Assembly: GCA_027490875.1 (NCBI GenBank)
Contig: JAIXXE010000064.1
Span: 1-13,216 of the forward strand
Origin: Alphaproteobacteria bacterium
GTDB taxonomy: Bacteria > Pseudomonadota > Alphaproteobacteria > UBA2136 > UBA6156
Reading direction: 5' to 3'
Length of the DNA: 13,216 bases
The notes beneath the pieces were generated by a model. It ran no database searches, was not told where the DNA came from, and was given only the letters and a program-made list of their open reading frames with translations. Position numbers and translations under genes: made by a program. This document shows positions 6,942-13,216 of this stretch, piece by piece; the first letter of the stretch is position 1, and every line of letters starts with the position of its first letter.

Positions 6942-7042
6942 GTGGCAGAATTGAGGCAGAGAGCCCTTTACGCAGAAGCCCCTTTTGGGTAGGGTGCGGT
7001 ACCTAAAGCCTAACTCTGCACGCATAACAAAGGATACCCGTG

Positions 7043-7432
7043 ATGTTGGATTTACTGATGAGTACTGGTTGGGCGCAGGATGCCACTGCCACCACAGCGG
7101 CAAGCGGGGGCTGGAGCGTGATGCTGTTTAGTTACCTGCCGATTGTTTTTATTTTTGCGATTTTTTACTTTTTAATCATTCGCCCCCAAAACACTGCGGC
7201 CAAGGCTCATGTCGATTTGGTCAAAGCTTTAAAAAAAGGTGATATGGTGCTGATTGACGGCGGCCTGATTGGTGAAGTGAAGCAGGTGAACGACCAATTG
7301 CTGCACCTGAAAGTCAACCACGAAGATATGGTGTGTGTGGCGCGGGCCAGCGTTAAAAAAGTGCTTTCGGCTGATGAAAGCAAAGGCTGGATGCCCCAAA
7401 CAGAGACCTTTGACGTTAAACGCAAGAAGTAG
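7043..7432 (+). CDS. yajC: Sec translocon accessory subunit YajC
   Basis: 129 residues. A short periplasmic N-terminus is followed by one membrane helix (about residues 23-46) ending in the hallmark FYFLIIRPQ, then a basic cytoplasmic domain with GDMVLIDGGLIGEV, as in all YajC proteins. YajC associates with SecD and SecF in the accessory complex that uses the proton motive force to finish protein export. The start is a tandem GTG-ATG (7040 and 7043); the ATG is chosen because its spacing to AAAGGA (7029-7034) is 8 bases against 5 for the GTG. The C-terminus extends to a lysine-rich KRKK. It ends 6 bases before secD. Confidence 0.95.
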   Translation: MLDLLMSTGWAQDATATTAASGGWSVMLFSYLPIVFIFAIFYFLIIRPQNTAAKAHVDLVKALKKGDMVLIDGGLIGEVKQVNDQLLHLKVNHEDMVCVARASVKKVLSADESKGWMPQTETFDVKRKK

Positions 7433-7438
7433 TTTACG

Positions 7439-8986
7439 GTGAACAGCACCAACCTTTCTATCTGGCTTAGGCTTGCGGTCCTGTTTGCGCTGGTCTGGAG
7501 TGTGGCGGCCACGCTGCCGAATCTGCTAACGCCCGCGCAGCGCGCGATGCTGCCCGACTTTATGCCACGTCACGCCATGACCTTGGGGCTGGACTTGCAA
7601 GGGGGTGCCCACTTGGTGCTGGAAGTGAACGAAGCCGATGTATTAACCCGTGCTTACGAAAATTTAGAAGACCAGGTACGCGAACTTGGGCGCAGTAAAA
7701 ACCTTGGCTACAGCGGGCTTGGCAGCAGCGCCACAGGCGTAACCCTTGCCCTGCGCGACCCAACCCAGCTCGCCTTGCTCCAAGAGCAATTAACGCCCGA
7801 ACAGGTCATCGTCACCATGGCAACGGGCAATACCATAACCCTAACCTACGGCGAGAGTTTTCTGGTTGAACTGCGCAAGCGAGCGCTGAGCCAAACGGTG
7901 CAGGTGTTGCGCTCACGCGTTGACCAATTTGGTGTGGCTGAACCGGTGATTCAGCAACAGGGCACCAAACGGGTGATTGTGGAATTGCCCGGTGTACGCG
8001 ATGTGGCCCGTGCCAAGGCTGCAATTGGTAAGACGGCCCAGCTTAATTTTCACCTGGTTAACGAGCAATCAGCCAATGGCGGGCTAGTACCGCCGGGCCT
8101 GTTGCAGCTGCAAGATGAACGCGGACAGCCGCTGCTGGTACAGCGCCGCCCCAGCCTGACGGGCCAGATGCTCACCAGTGCGGCCAGCGCCTTTGACCAG
8201 TTTGGCAACCCAGCGGTTGATATTGCCTTTGACAGCCGTGGTACTCAACTCTTCGCCAAACTTTCCACCGACAATGTTGGCAAGCGTTTTGCGATTGTGC
8301 TGGATGGCAAGGTGTATTCGGCGCCGGTGTTCCGTGAGGCGATTCTAGGCGGACGGGCGCAGATTTCGGGTTCGTTTACTGCTGAAGAAGCGCAGGATTT
8401 GGCCGCGGTATTGAATGCAGGAGCACTGCCCGCCAAGGTGGCCGTGGTGGAAGAACGTACCATTGGGCCGAGCCTTGGGGCCGACAGTGTTCAGGCCGGG
8501 CTGCTGGCCATGGGCCTTGGTTTGGTTGCAGTCTTGATTTTTATGGGGTTGTTCTATGGCCTGTTTGGTGTGGTGGCGAATGTGGCAGTCTTGTTTAATC
8601 TCACCCTGTTGGTGGCGGTGATGACCAGTATGGGCTTTACCCTCACGCTGCCGGGCATGGCGGGGATTGTGCTGACCTTAGGGATGGCGGTGGATAGCAA
8701 TGTGCTGATTTTTGAACGCATGCGCGAAGAAATGGCGGCAGGCAAAAAACCATTGGCCGCAATTTTGGGTGGGTTTGAAGGGGCGTTCCGCACCATTCTG
8801 GATGGTCACGTGACCACGCTGGTCGCCGCGTTTGTGATGTTCCTGTTCGGCAGCGGGCCGGTCAAGGGCTTTGCCGTGGCACTTAGTATTGGGCTGTTGG
8901 TAAGCCTGTTTACCAGTGTGACCTTAACGCGCTGGATGATTTTAAGTTGGTACAAACGCGCCAGACCTTCGGCATTGCCTTTATAA
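7439..8986 (+). CDS. secD: Protein translocase subunit SecD
   Basis: 515 residues from a GTG start, 6 bases after yajC. The first membrane helix is at about 8-27. The family signature LGLDLQGGAHLVLEV follows at about 49-63. The large periplasmic P1 domain comes next, including VLRSRVDQFGVAEP and the P1-head region ending in GALPAKVAVVEERTIGPSLG. The five further membrane helices (about 350-505) carry GMAVDSNVLIFERMREE, whose Asp419 matches the Asp needed for proton-driven movement. SecD works with SecF to pull preproteins out on the periplasmic side. The GTG start has no strong ribosome site of its own, so translation is probably coupled to yajC. SecD and SecF stay separate genes here rather than fused, but a foreign gene lies between them. 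Confidence 0.97.
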   Translation: MNSTNLSIWLRLAVLFALVWSVAATLPNLLTPAQRAMLPDFMPRHAMTLGLDLQGGAHLVLEVNEADVLTRAYENLEDQVRELGRSKNLGYSGLGSSATGVTLALRDPTQLALLQEQLTPEQVIVTMATGNTITLTYGESFLVELRKRALSQTVQVLRSRVDQFGVAEPVIQQQGTKRVIVELPGVRDVARAKAAIGKTAQLNFHLVNEQSANGGLVPPGLLQLQDERGQPLLVQRRPSLTGQMLTSAASAFDQFGNPAVDIAFDSRGTQLFAKLSTDNVGKRFAIVLDGKVYSAPVFREAILGGRAQISGSFTAEEAQDLAAVLNAGALPAKVAVVEERTIGPSLGADSVQAGLLAMGLGLVAVLIFMGLFYGLFGVVANVAVLFNLTLLVAVMTSMGFTLTLPGMAGIVLTLGMAVDSNVLIFERMREEMAAGKKPLAAILGGFEGAFRTILDGHVTTLVAAFVMFLFGSGPVKGFAVALSIGLLVSLFTSVTLTRWMILSWYKRARPSALPL

Positions 8987-8991
8987 AGGAG
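8985..8991 (+). promoter_or_regulatory. Ribosome binding site of terC overlapping the secD stop codon
   Basis: AAAGGAG begins inside the secD stop TAA (8984-8986) and sits 6 bases before the terC ATG. Ribosomes finishing SecD would arrive directly on the terC start, so the two are translationally linked and synthesis of TerC should follow that of SecD. Confidence 0.75.
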
Positions 8992-8997
8992 ACATAG

Positions 8998-9972
8998 ATG
9001 GACCTTTCACTTATCTTTATCGATTGGCTGGGCAAACCCCTGTGGATGTGGCTTGGGTTCTTGCTCATGGTCGTGGTTCTGCTGGCGCTGGACTTGGGCA
9101 TTTTGCACCGCGATAACCATGTGATTAAAGTAAAAGAAAGCTTGCTCCTGAGTGCAGGCTATATAACCCTTGGCTTATTGTTTGGGGGTTGGGTTTGGTG
9201 GGAACTGGGCCAGCAAAGTGGGCTGGAGTATTTAACCGGCTTTGTTGTTGAAAAGAGCTTGGCTATCGACAATGTCTTTGTGATTGCGATGATTTTCACG
9301 GTGCTGGGCATCCCCCCTAAGTATCAGTACCGGGTACTCTTTTGGGGTATTTTAGGCGTGATTGTGTTGCGTGGGATTATGATTGGGCTTGGTGCTGCGC
9401 TGGTGAGCGAGTTTGAGTGGGTGCTTTATCTGTTTGCGGCCTTTCTTATTATTACGGGCATCAAGATGTGGATTTTTGCCGAACATGAAGGTGACCTTAA
9501 CCAAAACCCTCTGCTGGTTTGGTTACGCAAGCATACGCGTATTACCAAAGAGCTGCATGGTCAGAGCTTTTACGTGCGTAAGCCTCACCCCAAGACGGGC
9601 AAGTTGGTCTGGTGGATGACGCCGCTGATGGTCGCGCTGATTATGGTCGAGATTGCCGATGTTATTTTTGCCGTGGATTCCGTCCCAGCAATTTTTGCAA
9701 TCACAACCGATCCCTTCATTGTTTACACCAGCAACATCATGGCAATTTTGGGCCTGCGCGCCCTGTATTTTGCATTGGCTGCCATGGTAGAAAGGTTCAA
9801 GTATCTTAAATATGCACTGGCTGTCTTGCTGGTGTTTATTGGGTCTAAGATTTTTGTGGCGCCGCTGCTTGGTCTGGAAAAGTTCCCACCCGCCGTTGGT
9901 CTAAGCGTAACCTTCCTGATCCTTGCCGCAGGGGTTGGCTATAGTCTCTGGAAAACCCGTAAGGTAGCCTAA
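8998..9972 (+). CDS. TerC-family membrane protein (Alx-like), probable manganese exporter
   Basis: 324 residues, eight or nine membrane helices, close in length and sequence order to E. coli Alx. Signature stretches are VEKSLAIDNVFVIAMIF (Asp91), a middle region LFAAFLIITGIKMW, the cytoplasmic loop with HGQSFYVRKP, then IMVEIADVIFAVDSVPAIFA (Asp221 and Asp227) and TTDPFIVYTSNIMAILGLRA. The membrane acidic residues are the presumed metal path. TerC/Alx proteins export Mn(II), and in Bacillus TerC proteins supply manganese to exoenzymes during secretion. That fits the position between secD and secF, 11 bases after the one and 2 before the other. There is no room for the yybP-ykoY manganese riboswitch that precedes alx in E. 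coli, so its expression should follow the Sec operon. Metal specificity is inference. Confidence 0.92.
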   Translation: MDLSLIFIDWLGKPLWMWLGFLLMVVVLLALDLGILHRDNHVIKVKESLLLSAGYITLGLLFGGWVWWELGQQSGLEYLTGFVVEKSLAIDNVFVIAMIFTVLGIPPKYQYRVLFWGILGVIVLRGIMIGLGAALVSEFEWVLYLFAAFLIITGIKMWIFAEHEGDLNQNPLLVWLRKHTRITKELHGQSFYVRKPHPKTGKLVWWMTPLMVALIMVEIADVIFAVDSVPAIFAITTDPFIVYTSNIMAILGLRALYFALAAMVERFKYLKYALAVLLVFIGSKIFVAPLLGLEKFPPAVGLSVTFLILAAGVGYSLWKTRKVA

Positions 9973-9974
9973 TC

Positions 9975-10925
9975 ATGCGTTTTCCCCTTCGCCCGTTTGA
10001 GCATCTACCCCACTTTAACTTTATGGGTTGGCGCCGCTTTTGGGTGGTGTTCAGCGTTGTGCTAAGCCTCGCAGCGGTTGGGCTCGTGCTCGTTCGTGGG
10101 CTTAACTTTGGCATCGACTTTTCGGGCGGGAAACTGGTGCAGGTGCAAATGGCGTCCGCGCCTTCCATTGGCGCGGTGCGCGAGGCCCTGGATGCAGGTG
10201 GCTTTGCCGCTGCCACCATTCAGAATTATGGCGGCCCTGAAGATTTTTTAATCCGGCTTGGTGCGAATGACCCGCAGGTTCAGACCCCGATGGCCGAGCA
10301 ACGGGTGAAGGCTGCGCTGGAAGCCACCTTGGGCGCGACCGAGCTGCGTCGCGTTGAGTTTGTTGGCCCTCAAGTGGGTGGTGAGCTACGCGTACAGGGG
10401 GCGTTGGCCATGCTGTTTGCAACCATCGGGATATTGATTTACGTGTGGTTCCGGTTTGAACTGCGCTACGGATTGGGGGCCGTGTTGGCCTTAATCCACG
10501 ACGTGGTGCTGACAATCGGGATTATGAGCCTGCTGCAAACCGAAGTGACGCTGACCGTGCTGGCGGCAATCTTAACCCTGATTGGCTATAGCCTGAACGA
10601 TACGATTGTGATTTTTGACCGGATTCGGGAAAACCGGCAGCGTTACCCAAACCAGAAACTTACCGAAGTGCTGAACCAGAGCGTGAACCAGACCATGTCG
10701 CGGACCATCATGACAGTTTCCACCACGCTGCTGGTGCTCTTCATGCTGTTTATGTTTGGCGGCGAGGTGATTCATGACTTTGCCATGGTGCTGATTGTGG
10801 GGATTCTGCTTGGCACCTATAGCAGTGTGTTCGTGGCCAGCCCTGTCTTGTTGTTGCTGGAAGAATGGTACCAACGCATGGCCCGCGCCCGCGCGGCGCG
10901 CGAAGCGACCGAAGGCCGGGCCTAA
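9975..10925 (+). CDS. secF: Protein translocase subunit SecF
   Basis: 316 residues. It starts with the RPFEHLPHFNFMGWR lead-in of the family and a membrane helix at about 22-41. GLNFGIDFSGGKLVQVQ (43-59), the SecF counterpart of the SecD signature, follows, then a small periplasmic domain. Five more membrane helices (about 137-305) include IGYSLNDTIVIFDRIREN with Asp209 at the position of the functionally important Asp of E. coli SecF. It pairs with SecD in the membrane. The start ATG lies 2 bases after the terC stop, with AAGG at 10 bases inside the end of terC, so translation is coupled. It ends in an Arg/Ala-rich cytoplasmic tail. Confidence 0.97.
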   Translation: MRFPLRPFEHLPHFNFMGWRRFWVVFSVVLSLAAVGLVLVRGLNFGIDFSGGKLVQVQMASAPSIGAVREALDAGGFAAATIQNYGGPEDFLIRLGANDPQVQTPMAEQRVKAALEATLGATELRRVEFVGPQVGGELRVQGALAMLFATIGILIYVWFRFELRYGLGAVLALIHDVVLTIGIMSLLQTEVTLTVLAAILTLIGYSLNDTIVIFDRIRENRQRYPNQKLTEVLNQSVNQTMSRTIMTVSTTLLVLFMLFMFGGEVIHDFAMVLIVGILLGTYSSVFVASPVLLLLEEWYQRMARARAAREATEGRA

Positions 10926-10929
10926 CCCA

Positions 10930-12075
10930 ATGGCACCTGCCGGGCCCGGGGTGCTGACCGATACCGACCTTGCCGCATTGGTCGCTGAAGGCGCGATTCA
11001 TGCAGCCTCGCCTCTGTTGGCTGGGCAGATACAGCCCAGTAGCCTTGATTTAAGGCTGGGTGGGAAGGCGTACCGGATTCAGGCCAGCGTGTTGCCGATG
11101 GCGGGAGAGACGGTTGAGGAGGCGATTGGCCCCCTGATTATGTACGACTTTGGCCTCGATGAGCCGCGGCTGCTGGAGCACGGCGCCGTGTATATGATTC
11201 CGCTACAGGAAGGCCTCACCCTACCTGCCGACGTACGCGGGGTGGCCAGCCCCAAGAGCAGCACGGGGCGGCTGGATGTGTTCGTGCGGTTGCTGACCAA
11301 TGAAGGCGAGACCTTCGATACCGTCCCCCCCGGTTATAATGGGCCGCTGTGGCTGGAGGTGATGCCGCTGACCTTCCCGATTCGGGTACGGCAGGGCGAC
11401 AGGTTGATACAGCTGCGTCTGCGCCGTGGCGTAACGGTGCTGAACGATACCGAGCTGTTAGCGCTGCACGATCACACCCCGTTGCTGCACGGCCAACCCA
11501 ATCAGGTGAACCAGACCAAGATTGCCGAGGGGCTGTGGATGTCGATTGACCTTTCGCCCAGCAAGCAGGCCAACATGCCCGGGATTGTGGGGTATAAGGC
11601 CAAGGCGCATACGCAGGCGGTGGATCTGGCCAAGATTGGCCAGCATGCGTGGCGCGACTACTGGGAACCGCTGATGGCCAGCCCCAGTCAGTCGCTGATT
11701 CTCTACCCCGAAGAGTTCTATATTTTTGTGAGTCTGGAACAGATTACCGTGCCCCCCGGCTACAGTGCCGAGCTGGTGGCCTACGACACCCGCGTGGGCG
11801 AGTTGCGGCTGCATTATGCGGGCTTCTTTGACCCAGGCTGGGGGATGGAAGGGCCGGATGTGGGAAGTCTGAAGTCGGTGGGGACACGCGCCGTGCTGGA
11901 AGTGCGCGCCCACGACGTGCCCTGCGTGCTGCGCCACGGCCAACGGGTGGGGCGGTTTGTGTACGAGCGGCTGACGGGCCCAAGCCGCGACCTGTACGGC
12001 CAAGGCATCGGTAGTAACTATGCCGGGCAGGGGCTTAAACTGGCGAAGTTTTTTACAGTTGATGAGGCTGAGTGA
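10930..12075 (+). CDS. dcd: dCTP deaminase, long two-domain alphaproteobacterial type
   Basis: 381 residues from the ATG at 10930, 4 bases after secF. The frame is open upstream to 10795, but that part is the secF gene in another frame. The protein belongs to the dUTPase/dCTP-deaminase superfamily and makes dUTP from dCTP for thymidylate synthesis. Standard Dcd has about 190 residues; this one is a tandem of two such folds. The N-half has QPSSLDLRL and VASPKSSTGRLD, then a WLEV strand; the C-half has the parallel YDTRVGELRL, GFFDPGWG and AVLEV. The Ser-Ser-x-x-Arg substrate motif survives only in the first half and the DPGWG motif only in the second. The end, YGQGIGSNYAGQGLKLAKFF, matches the nucleotide-covering tail of the family. 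Both halves have a Glu at the catalytic position, so which one works cannot be told from sequence. It is co-transcribed with secF, with no known functional tie to secretion. Confidence 0.9.
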   Translation: MAPAGPGVLTDTDLAALVAEGAIHAASPLLAGQIQPSSLDLRLGGKAYRIQASVLPMAGETVEEAIGPLIMYDFGLDEPRLLEHGAVYMIPLQEGLTLPADVRGVASPKSSTGRLDVFVRLLTNEGETFDTVPPGYNGPLWLEVMPLTFPIRVRQGDRLIQLRLRRGVTVLNDTELLALHDHTPLLHGQPNQVNQTKIAEGLWMSIDLSPSKQANMPGIVGYKAKAHTQAVDLAKIGQHAWRDYWEPLMASPSQSLILYPEEFYIFVSLEQITVPPGYSAELVAYDTRVGELRLHYAGFFDPGWGMEGPDVGSLKSVGTRAVLEVRAHDVPCVLRHGQRVGRFVYERLTGPSRDLYGQGIGSNYAGQGLKLAKFFTVDEAE

Positions 12076-12099
12076 CAAACGACACTGCTGTGCTATGTT
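12072..12099 (+). promoter_or_regulatory. Probable promoter of the superoxide dismutase gene
   Basis: GTGACA (12072-12077, five of six to TTGACA), 16 bases, then TATGTT (12094-12099, four of six to TATAAT). The -35 overlaps the stop codon of dcd. Transcription would start about 20 bases before the ATG, just before AAGGAG. This lets sod be expressed apart from the sec operon. Confidence 0.5.
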
Positions 12100-12124
12100 A
12101 AGCCGATAAGAAGGAGCCCCCACC

Positions 12125-12748
12125 ATGACCACCTACACCGCCCGCAGTGAATTCAAGCCCGTTGGCCTGATTGGCATTTCCGACAAGCAAATTGAGGTGC
12201 ACTGGAAGCTGTATGAAGGCTACTGCACCCAAACCAACCAGTTGATTGAGCAGCTGAAGGCCATGCGCGAAGGCGGCGAGGGCGGGAGCCCGCTGTATGC
12301 CGACCGCCGCCGCCGCTGCGCGTTTGAAATGTGCGGCATGCTGGTGCACGACTACTACTTTGCCAACCTGAAGGCCGGTGTGACCGACAGTGTGGCCAAG
12401 GCGTTTAAAGCGCTGGTGGCGGGCAAGTTTGGCAGCTATGAAAACTGGTTGGCCGATTTTAAGGCCTGCGGACTCACGCGCGGCGTTGGGCATGCCATCT
12501 GCTACCTCGACCCCATCACGGGCGATGTGAACAACCACTTCATTGAAATGCATTCCGAAGGCCATATGCCGGGCTATCAGGTGCTGCTGAGCATGGATGT
12601 ATGGGAACATGCCTTTCTCATTGATTACCTGCCCGCCGAGCGCGCCAAGTACATCGAGGCCTTTATGGCCAATGTGAACTGGGAGGTGGTAGAAGCCCGC
12701 ACCGAAGCCTGTTTGGGCGGGAAGGCCAGCCCACGGTTTGTGAAGTAA
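12125..12748 (+). CDS. Fe/Mn-family superoxide dismutase, divergent type
   Basis: 207 residues, no signal peptide, so cytoplasmic. It turns superoxide into oxygen and hydrogen peroxide. All four metal ligands of the family are in place: His26 (DKQIEVH), His75 (LVHDYYFANL), and Asp158 and His162 (MDVWEHAF). The typical NVNWEVV stretch follows near 188. The rest of the active site is unusual. The gateway region is HWKLYEGYC (26-34) where classical enzymes have a His-rich HHxKHHxxY. Position -4 from His75 is Gly, as in Mn enzymes, but the place of the Mn-type Gln is taken by His143 (EMHSEG). This marks a less studied branch of the family, so the metal (Fe, Mn or either) cannot be assigned by the usual rule. 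The strong AAGGAG (12111-12116) is 8 bases before the ATG. Four consecutive Arg (61-64) precede the second ligand helix. Confidence 0.93.
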   Translation: MTTYTARSEFKPVGLIGISDKQIEVHWKLYEGYCTQTNQLIEQLKAMREGGEGGSPLYADRRRRCAFEMCGMLVHDYYFANLKAGVTDSVAKAFKALVAGKFGSYENWLADFKACGLTRGVGHAICYLDPITGDVNNHFIEMHSEGHMPGYQVLLSMDVWEHAFLIDYLPAERAKYIEAFMANVNWEVVEARTEACLGGKASPRFVK

Positions 12749-12776
12749 GACTGCGGGTAAGCGAGGGCGCGAAGAG

Positions 12777-13216
12777 GTGGAGCTGTTGGCGCAGCTGTGG
12801 TGGCTCATCCCCCTTACGACGTTAACCGGGATTTTAACGGCTGTAACAGGAGCTGGGGGCGGGGTACTGCTGCTTGGGATTATGGGCTTGGTGTTGCCCG
12901 TTCCCGCTGTGGTACCGGTGCATGGGGCCGTGATGCTCTGGCAAAATATAAGCCGGCTTGGCTTCATGCACCGCTTGGTGGATTGGCGGTTTGTCGGTCT
13001 GGTCGCAATGGGGAGTGTGGTTGGGGCCGCTGTGGCTGGCCCAGTGGCCGTGAGCTTTAACGAAACCACGATGCAGGTTGTACTGGCTTGCGGGCTGCTA
13101 TTTTTGGTATGGGCACCCAAGCCAACTAAGGAGTTTCTGCCCTTCATCCCAGCCAAGTACAAAACCATTGTACTGGCGCTGGTAACGAGCTTTATTACGA
13201 TGATTATTGGGGCAGC
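12777..13216 (+). CDS. TauE/SafE (TSUP) family membrane transporter, 3'-truncated by the window edge
   Basis: From a GTG at 12777 the frame stays open to the end of the window (146 codons plus two bases). It begins MELLAQLWWLIPLTTLTGIL and continues TAVTGAGGGVLLLGIMGLVL, the Gly-rich first repeat typical of the family, then VPVHGAVMLWQNISRLGF, the family's conserved region before the second helix. Further hydrophobic segments lie at about residues 71-92, 99-111 and 131-146. TSUP proteins move sulfite, sulfonates or related organosulfur anions across the inner membrane; the substrate here is unknown. The start is set by GAGG (12763-12766) at 10 bases and by the fit of the N-terminus; no ATG start suits. 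It follows sod by 28 bases and may be read with it. Other frames here, including a long antisense one, show no family features. Confidence 0.8.
   Translation, partial: MELLAQLWWLIPLTTLTGILTAVTGAGGGVLLLGIMGLVLPVPAVVPVHGAVMLWQNISRLGFMHRLVDWRFVGLVAMGSVVGAAVAGPVAVSFNETTMQVVLACGLLFLVWAPKPTKEFLPFIPAKYKTIVLALVTSFITMIIGA

Noticed and set aside
4071..7034. Shared CATAACAAAGGA-like sequence before the NlpD-like gene and before yajC
   Set aside because: The two matches (4071-4083 and 7023-7034) are short and coincide with A-rich ribosome-site context; not enough for a regulatory motif.
8987..8997. yybP-ykoY manganese riboswitch before terC
   Set aside because: Only 11 bases separate secD and terC, too short for the roughly 100-base element.
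10795..10929. N-terminal extension of dcd overlapping secF
   Set aside because: These 45 codons are secF out of frame, with a Cys/Trp-rich product unlike the family; the ATG at 10930 gives the normal start.
12797..13060. 87-codon + strand frame at the right end
   Set aside because: It is a shadow of the TSUP gene, which runs in another frame from a GTG at 12777 and lacks a stop only because the window ends.
12098..13168. 356-codon open frame antisense to the SOD and TSUP genes
   Set aside because: Low-complexity Ser/Thr/Pro and His/Gly content with no family features; both genes on the + strand are clear.

Overview
The window looks like chromosomal DNA of a free-living or facultative member of the Alphaproteobacteria with moderately high GC. 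All twelve genes lie on the + strand. The evidence for the lineage is the long, two-lobed dCTP deaminase, the order nlpD-like / yajC / secD / secF, the EF-Tu sequence type, and a YqaA-type membrane protein. The order or genus cannot be fixed from the sequence alone. I see no phage, IS element, CRISPR array, tRNA or rRNA.

Region 1 (1-2640), translation: the 3' part of a SpoU/TrmH-type rRNA methyltransferase (RlmB) with a repetitive basic N-terminal extension. A 283-bp gap follows, holding a GC-rich palindromic element and a promoter, then a single-gene tuf unit (EF-Tu) closed by a clear intrinsic terminator. Region 2 (2641-4070): a TetR-family regulator resembling SlmA, preceded by a 20-bp near-perfect palindrome in its promoter, then a YqaA/DedA-like membrane protein.

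Region 3 (4071-12075), cell envelope and export: a lipoprotein with two LysM domains and a degenerate LytM (M23) domain, probably an amidase activator rather than a hydrolase; a CobW/COG0523 metallochaperone GTPase; then a tight run yajC-secD-terC-secF-dcd with gaps of 6, 11, 2 and 4 bases. The Sec accessory complex (YajC, SecD, SecF) is therefore split by a TerC-family metal (probably Mn) exporter. Region 4 (12076-13216): a divergent Fe/Mn superoxide dismutase with its own probable promoter, and the 5' part of a TauE/SafE (TSUP) transporter that runs off the end.

The most interesting point is metal biology around the secretion machinery. A TerC exporter sits inside the secDF operon, a COG0523 metallochaperone lies just upstream of yajC, and an Fe/Mn SOD follows. 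No wholly new system is evident. The best candidates for something undescribed are the SecD-TerC-SecF linkage, the TetR/SlmA-like autoregulation site and the unusual active-site make-up of the SOD.
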